Source: an uncultured Lachnospiraceae bacterium (GTDB lineage Bacteria > Bacillota > Clostridia > Lachnospirales > Lachnospiraceae). From it: DNA of 64,000 nt. The notes beneath the pieces were generated by a model, which ran no database searches, was not told where the DNA came from, and saw nothing but the letters and a program-made list of their open reading frames with translations. Every line of letters begins with the position of its first letter. Position 1 is the first letter of the stretch. A program made the position numbers and the translations under genes. The stretch spans positions 1 through 64,000 of the forward strand of contig CANQCY010000005.1 of assembly GCA_947591245.1 (NCBI GenBank), in the 5' to 3' direction. This document shows positions 18,058 to 27,178 of this stretch, one piece after another.

Positions 18058-18086
18058 ATTGTATATAAAATACAGCATTTTGTAAA
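18058..18086 (-). promoter_or_regulatory. Promoter of the five-gene DUF5716/5717-type cluster
   Basis: On the minus strand TTTACA (18086-18081) and TACAAT (18063-18058) are 17 bases apart. This leaves a leader of about 100 bases before the ATG at 17953. The leader contains a GC-rich region with self-complementary CCGGCGC/GCGCCGG blocks. Confidence 0.6.
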
Positions 18087-18211
18087 TACCCAATAACAAA
18101 ACTTGCCGTCTTCATTGTCTTTCATGTTCCTTTTGGCGGCATTGGCGCTCGCCGGTTCTTATGCGCCGCCTGTTATTACCGCAAACTATTGAGCGATTGC
18201 GCTGATTCAAA

Positions 18212-18745
18212 TCACAGTCCAAGCATTTGGACAGCGCCAATTACAATCAGCGCCGCTCCCGCAAAATAATGATACGCAGCGCCACACTTCACTTTCCTCT
18301 CCCCAAACTCAAGAAATAAAAAGGTAAGCGCTCCCGCTACTGCCGGAAAAGCGTAAGCTGCATTCCCCACGCCGCACAAGCTCATGCCCGCGCAAAACGA
18401 ATCCGAGGCCAGCACCCCGCCCAGCACGATTCCCTCGACGGGTTCAATCGTCTTTGATTCGTCTATATCATAGTTTCTCCCCTTCTCCCCCCGGAAAACA
18501 TCCCAGATCGATTTCCCTCCGAGAAGTACCAGAACAAGCCCCCCAGCCGCCTGAATATAATACGGATTTATAAAAACCCCCATGCCCTCGCCCAGAAGCA
18601 CCGCAGCAAAAGAGGCAATCGCCGAAATCAACGCAACGACTCCTTTCGTCGTCCATGGAATCGTGATTTCCGCCGCATGGTAAGCCGCCCCAAGCGCCCA
18701 TGAATCGATGCTGCCAGACAAAGCAAGCAGAATTACTTTGAGCAT
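18212..18745 (-). CDS. ytaF: YtaF/MntP-like membrane transporter
   Basis: A 177-residue protein with six predicted membrane helices in two three-helix repeats. Each repeat carries an Asp-Ser motif in a helix: SGSIDSWALGAAY at the start and LGGVLASDSFCAGMSL in the middle. This is the layout of the MntP/YtaF family. MntP exports Mn2+; YtaF is its sporulation-associated relative in Firmicutes, with unknown substrate. A short soluble loop (about 85-105, DVFRGEKGRNYDIDESK) separates the halves. It is divergent from the Ca2+-ATPase gene; no yybP-ykoY-type manganese riboswitch is recognisable in the gap. AGGAGA lies ahead of the ATG at longer than usual spacing. Confidence 0.8.
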   Translation of the reverse strand: MLKVILLALSGSIDSWALGAAYHAAEITIPWTTKGVVALISAIASFAAVLLGEGMGVFINPYYIQAAGGLVLVLLGGKSIWDVFRGEKGRNYDIDESKTIEPVEGIVLGGVLASDSFCAGMSLCGVGNAAYAFPAVAGALTFLFLEFGERKVKCGAAYHYFAGAALIVIGAVQMLGL

Positions 18746-18898
18746 ATTTTACATTTTCTCCTATATTATGACTTAACTTATCGTATGACAGACGCAAAAA
18801 AAAGTGCCCGTCATCATTTGCGCTTTCTGAATTGCATAAAACCCGCATCCCGCTCATAAGGATTATATAAAGATTAAATCAGGACAAAAGGGGTGCAA

Positions 18899-21466
18899 AT
18901 GGGGAAAATCATGCAAAAACCGGCAACGTGGTATCAATATAGCAGTTCGCAGCTGGAACGGGAGCTTCATACAAATAAGGAGAAAGGCCTGACTGAAAAA
19001 AAAGCGGCTGCACTCGCAAAAAAATACGGAAAAAATCAGATCGCACAGAAAAAACAAGACAGTATGCTTAAGAATTTTTTTGACCAGTTTAAGGATTTCA
19101 TGATCGTCACGCTCCTGATCGCCGCCGCCATTTCTTTTGGCATTTCATGGCTGCAGCATGAAGTGGACTTTATCGAACCCGCCATTATACTGGCAATCGT
19201 CGTAATCAACGCCGTTCTCGGCGTCATTCAGGAAGCAAAGGCAAAGCATTCGCTGGAGGCGCTGAAAGATCTCTCATCACCTGTCGCCCTGGTCATCCGC
19301 GACGGCGAAATGAGGCAGATTGATTCCGCGCTCCTCGTACCCGGCGACGTTATCATTCTTGAAGCCGGAAATCTCGTCCCCGCTGACGTGAGAATCGTCT
19401 CATCCATGGGACTCTCCATCGAGGAATCAACGCTAACCGGCGAAACGCATCCGATCGAAAAAAACGTCGAACCCATTCTGATGGACAGCGTTCCGATCGC
19501 GGAACAGAATAATATGGCTTTTTCCGGCACAATCGTCGCCACCGGACACGGAAAAGCGATCGTGACGTCCACAGGTATGAACACGGAGCTCGGGCATATC
19601 GCGGGCATGATTTCTGAAGAAACCCCTCCCGACACGCCGCTTCAGAAAAAGCTAAGCCATACCGGAAAAATTTTGGGAACCGTGGCATTGCTCATCTGCC
19701 TTGCGCTTTTCATCATCGGTATTTTCCATCGCCAGCCGGTATTTTCGATGTTCATGACGTCCGTCAGCCTCGGCGTAGCCGCCATACCGGAGAGCCTGCC
19801 CGCGCTCGTGACAATCATGCTTTCACTGGGCGTTGAGCAGATGGCTAAACGAAAGGCGATCATCCGCCGCCTTCCCGCGGTCGAAACACTGGGAAGCGCA
19901 ACCGTGATCTGCTCAGACAAAACCGGTACGCTCACTGAAAATAAAATGACCGTGATGGAAGAGTATACGCTGGATACCCCTGAAAAACTATTTACTTATT
20001 TTGGCCTGTGCAACCACGGCATTGAACCGATGGAAAAGGCGCTTTTGGAACGCGCTGCCGCACTTTCGATCGATATCTCCGCAGAACGCCGAAAAAACAA
20101 GCTTATTGACGAATTTCCTTTTGACTCCCGAAGAAAGATGATGACTACCATTCACAAAAACCGGACAGGGCTCATAAGCATCACAAAGGGCGCGCCTGAA
20201 ATCATACTGAAACGCTGCGACCGCATTCTCGTCAATGGCGAATGCCGTCCTCTAACGGGAAGCATCCGCCGGAATATAGACCGCATCGCTCTCTCCTATG
20301 CGGGCGATGCGCTGCGCGTACTTGCCGTTGCCTACCGGGACGATAGGGGAAGCAGCCCGCGCAATGACAAAGCTTCCTATGAGAGGGACATGATTTTTGT
20401 CGGCCTTGCCGGATTTATCGATCCGCCACGAAATGAAGCAGAGTTTGCCGTGGCAAAGTGCCGTCAGGCGGGCATACGTCCGGTTATGATTACCGGCGAT
20501 CACAAAATCACGGCATCCGCCATTGCGGCCCGGCTCGGCATATGCCGCCATCCTGACGAGGTCATGACCGGAAGCGAACTGGACAGCATAAACGACGCCG
20601 AATTATCCAAAATCGTTTATAAATATCCGGTTTTCGCGCGAGTATCCCCTGCCCATAAAGTACGGCTTGTCAAAGCATTCCAGCAAAACGGAGAAGTCGT
20701 AGCCATGACGGGCGACGGCGTCAACGACGCCCCCGCCCTGCAGAAGGCAGACATCGGCTGCGCTATGGGAAAATCCGGAACAGACGTGGCTAAAAACGCC
20801 GCCGATATGATACTAATGGACGACAATTTCGCCACAATCGTAGACGCCGTAGAGGAAGGGCGGGGTATTTTCCAAAATATAAAAAAGGCTGTGCATTTCC
20901 TTCTCTCCTGTAATATCGGAGAAATCATGACGATTTTCGTTGCGATCCTAATGGGCAGGCCGTCGCCCCTGCTGCCTGTACAACTGTTATTTATCAACCT
21001 CGTGACAGACTCTTTCCCGGCGATCTGCCTCGGACTGGAACCGCCTGAAAAGGATATCATGAAAAAACCGCCGATATCGGCGGCAAAAGGGCTGTTCAGC
21101 GGCGGCGGCATGTTCACGATTGTCGTAGAAGGGATGTTCATCGGTTCCCTCGCCCTGTATGCTTACATGCTCGGGGGCGATACCGCCGGACGAACCATGT
21201 GTTTTGCCGTGCTGTCCCTATCCCAGCTCGTACACTCCATGAACATGCGGAGTTCCCACTCCCTGTTCCATATCGGCTTTTTCACAAACAAAAAACTGCT
21301 GTTCAGCGTGATCCTGTGCATCGCCATGCAGTGCGCCGTCATCATGCTGCCCGCCCTGCAGATCATATTCAAAACAACCGCCCTTGGCGGGATGCAGTGG
21401 CTTATGGTTATCGTGCTCTCCCTGCTGCCCATCCCGCTCGTAGAGTTGGAAAAACGGAGGCGCTGA
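18899..21466 (+). CDS. P-type (P2A) calcium-transporting ATPase
   Basis: An 855-residue P-type ATPase. The cation-ATPase N-terminal domain (about 1-70) and the actuator-domain motif [12 protein letters not shown] come first. The M4 metal site has [13 protein letters not shown]. The phosphorylation motif [14 protein letters not shown] comes next, with Asp near residue 340. A nucleotide domain has [11 protein letters not shown], followed by the hinge [19 protein letters not shown]5-M10 follow, with [13 protein letters not shown] and [14 protein letters not shown]. The Glu of PESLPA and Asn/Asp of NLVTDSFPA are those expected for Ca2+ pumps of the SERCA/PMCA class. The ATG at 18899 is served by AAAAGGGG 5 bases upstream; the GTG at 18893 is less likely. 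It exports Ca2+ from the cytoplasm. It is a monocistronic gene, convergent with gph. Confidence 0.92.
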   Translation: MGKIMQKPATWYQYSSSQLERELHTNKEKGLTEKKAAALAKKYGKNQIAQKKQDSMLKNFFDQFKDFMIVTLLIAAAISFGISWLQHEVDFIEPAIILAIVVINAVLGVIQEAKAKHSLEALKDLSSPVALVIRDGEMRQIDSALLVPGDVIILEAGNLVPADVRIVSSMGLSIEESTLTGETHPIEKNVEPILMDSVPIAEQNNMAFSGTIVATGHGKAIVTSTGMNTELGHIAGMISEETPPDTPLQKKLSHTGKILGTVALLICLALFIIGIFHRQPVFSMFMTSVSLGVAAIPESLPALVTIMLSLGVEQMAKRKAIIRRLPAVETLGSATVICSDKTGTLTENKMTVMEEYTLDTPEKLFTYFGLCNHGIEPMEKALLERAAALSIDISAERRKNKLIDEFPFDSRRKMMTTIHKNRTGLISITKGAPEIILKRCDRILVNGECRPLTGSIRRNIDRIALSYAGDALRVLAVAYRDDRGSSPRNDKASYERDMIFVGLAGFIDPPRNEAEFAVAKCRQAGIRPVMITGDHKITASAIAARLGICRHPDEVMTGSELDSINDAELSKIVYKYPVFARVSPAHKVRLVKAFQQNGEVVAMTGDGVNDAPALQKADIGCAMGKSGTDVAKNAADMILMDDNFATIVDAVEEGRGIFQNIKKAVHFLLSCNIGEIMTIFVAILMGRPSPLLPVQLLFINLVTDSFPAICLGLEPPEKDIMKKPPISAAKGLFSGGGMFTIVVEGMFIGSLALYAYMLGGDTAGRTMCFAVLSLSQLVHSMNMRSSHSLFHIGFFTNKKLLFSVILCIAMQCAVIMLPALQIIFKTTALGGMQWLMVIVLSLLPIPLVELEKRRR

Positions 21467-21499
21467 CACGCCCGCCGAGCAATTTCAGCCGAATGCCCA

Positions 21500-22171
21500 T
21501 TAGCATACGCCGAGCATTTTCAATATCTCCGCGCAGTCATCTGCTACAACCGCTTCCGGGAAGCTCTCCAAGAGCTCGCGATCCCGGAAGCCCCAGCTCA
21601 CAAGAATACAGTCCATGCCGCTATTTCTCGCTGTATTGTAGTCCACCTCTGAATCCCCGATATAGACAGCGCGCTCCTTTACGCTTCCGATTTCCTCCAG
21701 CGCCAGAAAAACCAAATCCGGGGCGGGCTTCCGCTTTATACCTTCCCTATCCCCGACCGCCGCATGCGTATACTCAGAAAAATATATTTTGTTTAACTCT
21801 TTCACCGCGGCGTCGTTTTTATTCGACACGATCGCAAGTTTATACCCCCGCTCCGAAAAAGTTTTCATCATATCAAGAACTCCCTCATACGGTTTCGTCT
21901 TAATTCGGCAGTGTCTCGTATAATAGCTTCTAAATTCCTCCAAAATCCGGTCGAAGCTTCCGTTGTCCCGCCCGTGCGGAATAGCGCGCGCGATCAGGTT
22001 TCCCACGCCGTTTCCCACAAAATTACGGATCTGTTCCAGACTGTGCTCCGGATAGCCATGCCTGCGCATAATAACATTTACACTGTCGCGCAAATCATCT
22101 AATGTATTTAAAAGCGTACCGTCAAGGTCAAAAATGACGGTATCCTTATGTTTCATCTTCACATCCATCAT
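21500..22171 (-). CDS. gph: HAD-family phosphoglycolate phosphatase-like hydrolase
   Basis: A 223-residue HAD hydrolase with a helical cap. Motif I is VIFDLDGTLLNTLDD (nucleophile Asp about residue 15), motif II AIVSNKND, the motif III lysine lies in KRKPAPD, and motif IV is YIGDSEVDYNTARN. It is likely a phosphoglycolate phosphatase or a related small-phosphoester phosphatase; substrate cannot be fixed. AGGAGG directly precedes tandem ATGs, so translation may begin at either of the first two Met codons or at the later MKHKD (22156). A 53-codon small ORF ends 9 bases upstream and is probably translated with it. Confidence 0.85.
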   Translation of the reverse strand: MMDVKMKHKDTVIFDLDGTLLNTLDDLRDSVNVIMRRHGYPEHSLEQIRNFVGNGVGNLIARAIPHGRDNGSFDRILEEFRSYYTRHCRIKTKPYEGVLDMMKTFSERGYKLAIVSNKNDAAVKELNKIYFSEYTHAAVGDREGIKRKPAPDLVFLALEEIGSVKERAVYIGDSEVDYNTARNSGMDCILVSWGFRDRELLESFPEAVVADDCAEILKMLGVC

Positions 22172-22180
22172 CCTCCTATC

Positions 22181-22342
22181 CTACCATAACCCCGGCGCCG
22201 CGCCGTTAATCCACGCGCCAAAAACCATTGACATAAGTATCGCTATAATCAGCGCCAAAGCGGCCGCTGCAACCAGCGGACGTTCATTATTGCTCGCCCT
22301 CCACCAGACCACAAAAAGTATGAGAACCAAAATCAGCCTCAA
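22181..22342 (-). CDS. Small hydrophobic protein with TTG start, upstream of gph
   Basis: A 53-codon ORF encoding two hydrophobic stretches (LRLILVLILFVVWW and VAAAALALIIAILMSMVFG) around a short polar turn RASNNERP. This is a typical small two-helix membrane protein. The only in-frame start after the upstream stop is TTG at 22342, with GAAGGGG about 10 bases upstream. It ends 9 bases before the first gph ATG, and its stop precedes the gph Shine-Dalgarno, suggesting translational coupling. No family is recognised. It is below the size usually annotated, so evidence is composition, start signal and position. Confidence 0.5.
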   Translation of the reverse strand: MRLILVLILFVVWWRASNNERPLVAAAALALIIAILMSMVFGAWINGAAPGLW

Positions 22343-22470
22343 TCCGTCTCAACCCCTTCCAAAGACAAGTATATAATAAATATGAGAATCGCGCCATACT
22401 ATTTTTCGTATAATTTTATAACATAACGAAAAGACTAATACTATTATCCATATCGAAAGGAGTCTGCAGC

Positions 22471-22677
22471 ATGAAAAAAACTGACGCGAAGCAAAATCGG
22501 ACAACCCGGAAGGAGAGCGCCCGGGCGGAAAATAAAAATACGCTGGATGGCATTTCACAGCAAAGATCTGCACAAATCCGCCAGAATTCCCATTATGGCA
22601 AAACAAATCAGGCGTCCCCTGATAACAATCTCTTCTGGGAAGACGAATCCAACCCGCTCAGCAGCAAGGGTAATTAA
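22471..22677 (+). CDS. Small hydrophilic protein of unknown function
   Basis: A 68-residue, highly polar protein rich in Asn, Lys, Ser and Gln (KKTDAKQNRTTRKESARAEN ... QASPDNNLFWEDESNPLSS), probably disordered. AAAGGAG lies 8 bases upstream of the ATG, which makes translation credible. Its size and composition recall small spore proteins, but no SASP signature is seen. A strong hairpin with a T-run follows at 22715-22775. Family not recognised. Confidence 0.55.
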   Translation: MKKTDAKQNRTTRKESARAENKNTLDGISQQRSAQIRQNSHYGKTNQASPDNNLFWEDESNPLSSKGN

Positions 22678-22699
22678 TCTGCTGGCGGACGCGCGTACG

Positions 22700-23500
22700 T
22701 CAACACCGGATTTCAGACCTGAGAATTCTTAATTTGGTTTGTTTCTTTCCTGAAAAATCAGAATTCTCCAGGTCTCTTTTTATTTCCTCACAAAATCGAT
22801 AGCGGCAGTCCCGGTCAGGGTTCAGGCATCGGTTCAATATATGCTTCATCTTTTCGGAAAGCGCTTGTTTTCCCTGAACCCCGGCATTTGCGTCCATCTG
22901 CGCCGGATGGCATCCCGTCAGCATATGAAACAGGACCGCGCCAAAACCGTATATATCTGCCCGTATGTCTATCGCATAATTTCGCAAAAACTGCTCCGGA
23001 GCCGCATATCCTTTCGTCCCGACCGGTATTGCCGCATACCCGCAGCCATTTTTTCCGGAAACAGCAGCCCCGAAATCGATCAATTTCACATGCGAGAGAT
23101 GCGTAATCATAATATTTCCCGGTTTCAGATCCCTGAAAATAAGGGTCGGATTCTGCCGGTGCAGATAAGAAAGTATATCGCACATTTCGACCGCCCATGC
23201 CGCGGCCTGTTCCTCACTGATTTTCCCATTCTCCGCAATTTTTTGTTTCAGCGTCATTCCCGGCACATACTCCATCACGATACTGCCGCCCTCCGCATCC
23301 TCCAATGACTCCACAAAAGCGGGTATGCCCGGATGACAAAGGCGTTCCATCGTCTTGCGCTCTTCTTCCGCCAGCATAAAATCATTCCTATCCGCATACC
23401 GCTTCACTGCGTATTTTTTTCCTGTCCGTTTATCTGCGCCCAAATAAACGCGTGACGTCCCTCCTCTTCCGATCTCACGGATTAACATATATTTTCCCAC
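22700..23500 (-). CDS. Hanks-type serine/threonine protein kinase, soluble
   Basis: A 266-residue protein that is essentially one kinase domain. It has a glycine loop GRGGTSRVYLG, the lysine in YAVKRYA, catalytic loop IFRDLKPGNIMI, DFG motif KLIDFGAAV, APE-like GTKGYAAPEQF and subdomain IX DIYGFGAVLFHMLTGCHP. It lacks the membrane helix and PASTA repeats of PrkC/PknB, so it is a separate cytosolic kinase. The start is GTG at 23500 with a G-run as Shine-Dalgarno. The gene upstream (23539-24258) may be a PP2C-like partner. The last 20 codons extend into the hairpin at 22715-22775. Confidence 0.9.
   Translation of the reverse strand: MGKYMLIREIGRGGTSRVYLGADKRTGKKYAVKRYADRNDFMLAEEERKTMERLCHPGIPAFVESLEDAEGGSIVMEYVPGMTLKQKIAENGKISEEQAAAWAVEMCDILSYLHRQNPTLIFRDLKPGNIMITHLSHVKLIDFGAAVSGKNGCGYAAIPVGTKGYAAPEQFLRNYAIDIRADIYGFGAVLFHMLTGCHPAQMDANAGVQGKQALSEKMKHILNRCLNPDRDCRYRFCEEIKRDLENSDFSGKKQTKLRILRSEIRC
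22715..22775 (+). terminator. Intrinsic terminator overlapping the 3' end of the kinase gene
   Basis: The arms 22715-22729 and 22760-22775 pair over 15 bp with a single bulge and are followed by CTTTTTATTT. It serves the small plus-strand gene. On the opposite strand it encodes the last residues of the kinase, so the element is dual-use. Confidence 0.6.
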
Positions 23501-23538
23501 CGCGCTTCCCCCCCATATTTTATATTCGTGCAGATTCC

Positions 23539-24258
23539 TTATTCTGACACGTTAAGCGCGACTGCAAACGGCGCCTGTCCGTCCAGCCTTTCCATGAACT
23601 TCTGTAATTGATGGCTATTGCTTATTTTCTTTGGATATTCCAGACGAATCTGTCTGGGAAGAATAAGATATAATGTTCCGACCGGCACGCTTCCGTGCAA
23701 AAATACCATGTCCGACGGCTCCCTCACCGGTATCCCCAGTTCCCGGTCAAGGCGTTTGCGCTCTTCACCGGTATGCCATCTGCGGCTGCGCTTCTTCTGA
23801 AAAGAATACTCGCACACCGTCCACTCTCCCAACCCGCAAAATACATACTGCCCCCTGTGAACAAGCAAAGCCGCAAATTCCAGGCATGCTCCGCCGATAC
23901 CGGAAGCATCGCCCGCCGCGGCGCCTGCGTCTTCAAAACCCCCGTACGCTATGCTTTGCCAGTACCGCTCCACCACTTTGACTGAAAACGGCTCAACATT
24001 GTGCGGAAACTCATGGCAAAACCAATGCTCAAACCTCTTCAGCAGCAAAAGCCTGCCTGCGCGGCTCCCTCCTCTTTCATCCGAAGCGGTACGGCACACC
24101 ACGGCAAATGCAGTATCTGCACTTGCCGGCAATATAGAGCGAAATACTGCGCCACAGCGACCCGCCAGTCCCGCAGCGCATTCCTTGCTCCCCTCTGCCG
24201 CATAAATACTGACATTTTCCCTGTCAGGGGCATATAATTCCGACAATTGTATTTTCAT
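23539..24258 (-). CDS. Uncharacterised protein paired with kinase; possibly a divergent PP2C-like phosphatase
   Basis: A 239-residue soluble protein with no firm family. Order of features: an N-terminal MKIQLSELYAPDRENVSIYAAEG, then AFAVVCRTASDERGGSRAG where PP2C enzymes carry DGMGGxxxG, a central GGACLEFAALLVHRGQYVFCGLGEWTVCEY resembling the PP2C region that senses 'GDSRxYxx', and DMVFLHGSVPVGTLYLILP resembling the late PP2C 'DxLLLCSDG'. The metal-binding aspartates are mostly missing, so it could be an inactive phosphatase-like partner. It lies 38 bases upstream of the kinase, a common kinase-phosphatase arrangement. The reading is inference. Confidence 0.55.
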   Translation of the reverse strand: MKIQLSELYAPDRENVSIYAAEGSKECAAGLAGRCGAVFRSILPASADTAFAVVCRTASDERGGSRAGRLLLLKRFEHWFCHEFPHNVEPFSVKVVERYWQSIAYGGFEDAGAAAGDASGIGGACLEFAALLVHRGQYVFCGLGEWTVCEYSFQKKRSRRWHTGEERKRLDRELGIPVREPSDMVFLHGSVPVGTLYLILPRQIRLEYPKKISNSHQLQKFMERLDGQAPFAVALNVSE

Positions 24259-24260
24259 AC

Positions 24261-25547
24261 TTATTTTTTGACCTCGATTTTTTCCATGCCGCCCATATAC
24301 GGCCGCAATGCGTTCGGAATATTTACGGAGCCGTCCGCATTCAGGTTGTTCTCCAGAAAAGCAATAAGCATACGCGGCGGAGCTACAACCGTGTTGTTCA
24401 GCGTGTGGGCAAAATATTTGCCCCCATCGCCGACCACCCGGATCTTCAAGCGTCTCGCCTGCGCGTCGCCCAGATTGGAACAGCTTCCCACTTCAAAATA
24501 TTTCTTCTGGCGCGGCGACCACGCCTCCACATCAATGGACTTCACTTTCAGATCCGCAAGGTCTCCGGAACAGCATTCGAGCGTACGCACCGGAATATCC
24601 AGCGTGCGAAACAAATCAACGGTGTTCTTCCACAGCTTGTCAAACCACATCATGCTGTCCTCCGGCTTGCACACCACGATCATTTCCTGTTTCTCAAACT
24701 GGTGGATGCGGTATACGCCCCTCTCTTCCAGGCCATGCGCCCCCTTTTCCTTCCGGAAACACGGCGAATAGCTTGTCAGCGTCTGCGGCAGGCTCTCTTC
24801 GGGAATAATCTTGTCTATAAACTTGCCGATCATGGAATGCTCGCTCGTCCCGATCAGGTACAAGTCCTCCCCCTCAATTTTATACATCATGGCATCCATT
24901 TCATCAAAACTCATAACGCCGGTCACGACGCTGCTCCGGATCATAAACGGCGGAATGCAATACGTAAAGCCGCGGCCAATCATGAAATCGCGGGCATAAG
25001 CAATGACCGCCGAATGCAGTCTGGCGATGTCGCCCATCAGATAATAAAAACCGTTGCCCGCTACATCACGGGCAGCATCCAGATCGATTCCATCGAATTT
25101 TTCCATTATTTCCGTATGATAAGGTACGTCAAAATCAGGCGTCACCGGCTCTCCGAATTTTTCAATCTCGACGTTTTCACTGTCGTCTCTTCCGATCGGA
25201 ACACTCGAATCGATGATATTGGGAATCGTCAACATGATCTCCCGGATCCTTTCAGACAGCTCGCTCTCTTTTTTCTCAAGCTCTGCCAGCCGTTCCGCAC
25301 CTTTCGCCACTTCCTCTTTGAGCGCCTCCGCCTCTTCTTTTTTGCCCTGCGCCATCAGTCCGCCGATGTTCTTTGAAATTTTCTTGCGGTTGGCGCGAAG
25401 GCTGTCCGCCTCCTGCTGCGCCGCACGGTTCTCTTTATCCAGTTCGATGACTTCATCTACGAGCGGAAGCTTCCTGTCCTGAAATTTATTCCTTATATTT
25501 TCTTTTACTGCGTCAGGATTTTCTCGTAAAAATTTAATATCCAGCAT
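24261..25547 (-). CDS. serS: Serine--tRNA ligase
   Basis: A 428-residue class II aminoacyl-tRNA synthetase that charges tRNA-Ser. The N-terminal coiled-coil arm (about 28-100) binds the tRNA long variable arm. Motif 2 is seen as SYSPCFRKEKGAHGLEERG followed by YRIHQFEKQEM, and motif 3 as TLNNTVVAPPRMLIAFLEN. The start MLDIKFLRENPDAVKEN at 25547 is the conserved bacterial N-terminus; the longer frame to 25613 adds 22 unlikely residues. The upstream gap is too short for a T-box leader. The kinase-phosphatase-like pair follows it with a 2-base gap and may be co-transcribed. Confidence 0.95.
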   Translation of the reverse strand: MLDIKFLRENPDAVKENIRNKFQDRKLPLVDEVIELDKENRAAQQEADSLRANRKKISKNIGGLMAQGKKEEAEALKEEVAKGAERLAELEKKESELSERIREIMLTIPNIIDSSVPIGRDDSENVEIEKFGEPVTPDFDVPYHTEIMEKFDGIDLDAARDVAGNGFYYLMGDIARLHSAVIAYARDFMIGRGFTYCIPPFMIRSSVVTGVMSFDEMDAMMYKIEGEDLYLIGTSEHSMIGKFIDKIIPEESLPQTLTSYSPCFRKEKGAHGLEERGVYRIHQFEKQEMIVVCKPEDSMMWFDKLWKNTVDLFRTLDIPVRTLECCSGDLADLKVKSIDVEAWSPRQKKYFEVGSCSNLGDAQARRLKIRVVGDGGKYFAHTLNNTVVAPPRMLIAFLENNLNADGSVNIPNALRPYMGGMEKIEVKK

Positions 25548-25638
25548 ATTTCTCCTCTTTTCTGCGCCGCCTGCCAAAACCGGCTTCGCTCTATAATTGG
25601 ATTTATTATACACCCTATTTCGCCCTTTTGCAAATGTT

Positions 25639-27159
25639 TCATATATTTACTTTTTCCAATCGGATCGCCATATACGGCCTGCCCGGCAGCTGCACCCTGA
25701 ATTTTCCGCTTACAACGCCCCGTTCCTCGATCGTCATATTCCACGTATCGATTACGCTCAGCCGATAACCGGTTTCATCATCGATATGATATTCCTTAAA
25801 TACCGGCTGCATGAAACTATAATAAATCAAATAATAATCTTTTGCCCGCACAGAGTCGGTCAGGCTGGCTTCCGGAACTGCGCACACCTCCGACCAGAAA
25901 TCCCCGCACGGCATCAGTCCGTCGCCGGGCGCCTCTTTCCATATGTCCATCAAAAACTGAAACCGCTTGTGGCTCTCTCCGTGAAGCGTACCGCCGTGGG
26001 ACCACCACAATACGCCTTCCTCATTCCAATATGTCTCTCCGTGCCCGGGATATCCGCCACGGCAGACCGCCTCCCAAAAACGCCTCACCATTTCCTCCCC
26101 GCTTATATTTCCCCATCCGTGCGGAATATTTCCCTCGTACGCAATTTCGTCCAAAACGACCGGCTTTCCATATCTTTCACGCCATTCCCCAACCATTTCC
26201 GACGTTTTATACAGGTCCTGCCTCTGAATGCTGCAATGCGTGACCCACGGTCTGCTATAATCATAAAAGGGAATGCAGTTATGGATTGAGCGGAGGCGTC
26301 CATACGGGTCTCCTTTGCAGATCAGCGCGGCAAAGCGCTCCCAGTCTTTTATCGTCTTGCTGCGCATGAGGTCATACTCATTCGCCAGCGACCACCAGAC
26401 ATTGCGAAACGCCGAGAAACGCGCCAGCACATAATTCCAATAGCGGTCATCCTCTTCCTCTGACATGCGGGAAAAGCCCCAGCGGTCATACGGATGCATG
26501 ACGATCAAATCCGCCTCAATCCCAAGCTTTCCCAACTCACGGATGCAGTATTCGATATGCCGGAAATGTTCGGGATTAAATCTCGCAAAATCCCAGCTGT
26601 TCCCGGGACTGCAATTGCCGTATTCTAAAAAATTATCCCGGGTCAGTACAGAAGAATCCATCGGCGTCCCCTCAAACGGATACGAACGGGGTTCTCCCAG
26701 ATTAAAGTCATAGTGCTTTGGCAAAATACAGAAACGGATTTTATTGAACGCACTATGCGCCAATGAAGTTAGCGTCTCCGCAATCCTTTCATCTGACTGC
26801 AGATCCCATACATAACATGTGGTTCCGAGGCAGAGGTACGGCGTACCGTCCTCATAGGCGAAGTGAAACCGGTTTTTCACCCTGACCGGTCCGTGATTTC
26901 CCTCTCCCGGCTCCGTCACGCAAAACCCGCCCCTGACCGGCCCGCCAAAACTGGTTTGCACCTTATATGCATATTCGCCGGTGAAGGACGGCATAAAACG
27001 AATTTTGTAAACGCCGTCCCCGTCATAAAACCCGACTGTATGCACCGACTCCCATTTCCCCGCAAACTCACCCTCTATCGTCTGTTCCGTAAAAGGATTC
27101 CCCTCTTCCGGCCCCTTGACTGAAAGCTCAAAGATACCCCATTTTTCTACCTCTCTCAT
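25639..27159 (-). CDS. DUF5060/DUF4038-type glycoside hydrolase
   Basis: A 506-residue intracellular protein without signal peptide. It has an N-terminal beta-sandwich (about 1-95, DUF5060-like: WGIFELSVKGPEEGNPFTE, GVYKIRFMPSFTGEYAYKV). A TIM-barrel DUF4038-like domain follows (about 105-420: YEDGTPYLCLGTTCYVWDLQ, IEADLIVMHPYDRWGFSRM, NVWWSLANEYDLM, PVVLDEIAYEGNIPHGWG). The C-terminal sandwich is DUF5605-like. Glu of ANEYD and Glu of LDEIAYEG are probable catalytic acids by analogy with GH families built on this barrel. Substrate unknown, probably a plant or host glycan oligosaccharide. It follows the ABC exporter gene by 19 bases, so it sits at the end of the MarR-controlled operon. Confidence 0.8.
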   Translation of the reverse strand: MREVEKWGIFELSVKGPEEGNPFTEQTIEGEFAGKWESVHTVGFYDGDGVYKIRFMPSFTGEYAYKVQTSFGGPVRGGFCVTEPGEGNHGPVRVKNRFHFAYEDGTPYLCLGTTCYVWDLQSDERIAETLTSLAHSAFNKIRFCILPKHYDFNLGEPRSYPFEGTPMDSSVLTRDNFLEYGNCSPGNSWDFARFNPEHFRHIEYCIRELGKLGIEADLIVMHPYDRWGFSRMSEEEDDRYWNYVLARFSAFRNVWWSLANEYDLMRSKTIKDWERFAALICKGDPYGRLRSIHNCIPFYDYSRPWVTHCSIQRQDLYKTSEMVGEWRERYGKPVVLDEIAYEGNIPHGWGNISGEEMVRRFWEAVCRGGYPGHGETYWNEEGVLWWSHGGTLHGESHKRFQFLMDIWKEAPGDGLMPCGDFWSEVCAVPEASLTDSVRAKDYYLIYYSFMQPVFKEYHIDDETGYRLSVIDTWNMTIEERGVVSGKFRVQLPGRPYMAIRLEKVNI

Positions 27160-27178
27160 AGCTGTAAATCCCTTTCCG

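Noticed and set aside
18746-18898. Possible yybP-ykoY manganese riboswitch between ytaF and the Ca2+ ATPase
   Set aside because: None of the conserved core blocks of that riboswitch can be found; the gap is AT-rich with only ordinary promoter-like sequence.
24405-25376. 323-codon plus-strand frame antisense to serS
   Set aside because: It lies antisense to serS, whose motifs are unambiguous, and its own translation is rich in His, Arg and Leu without any domain pattern.
25548-25638. T-box leader for serS
   Set aside because: The gap is under 100 bases and lacks the T-box core and a terminator hairpin.
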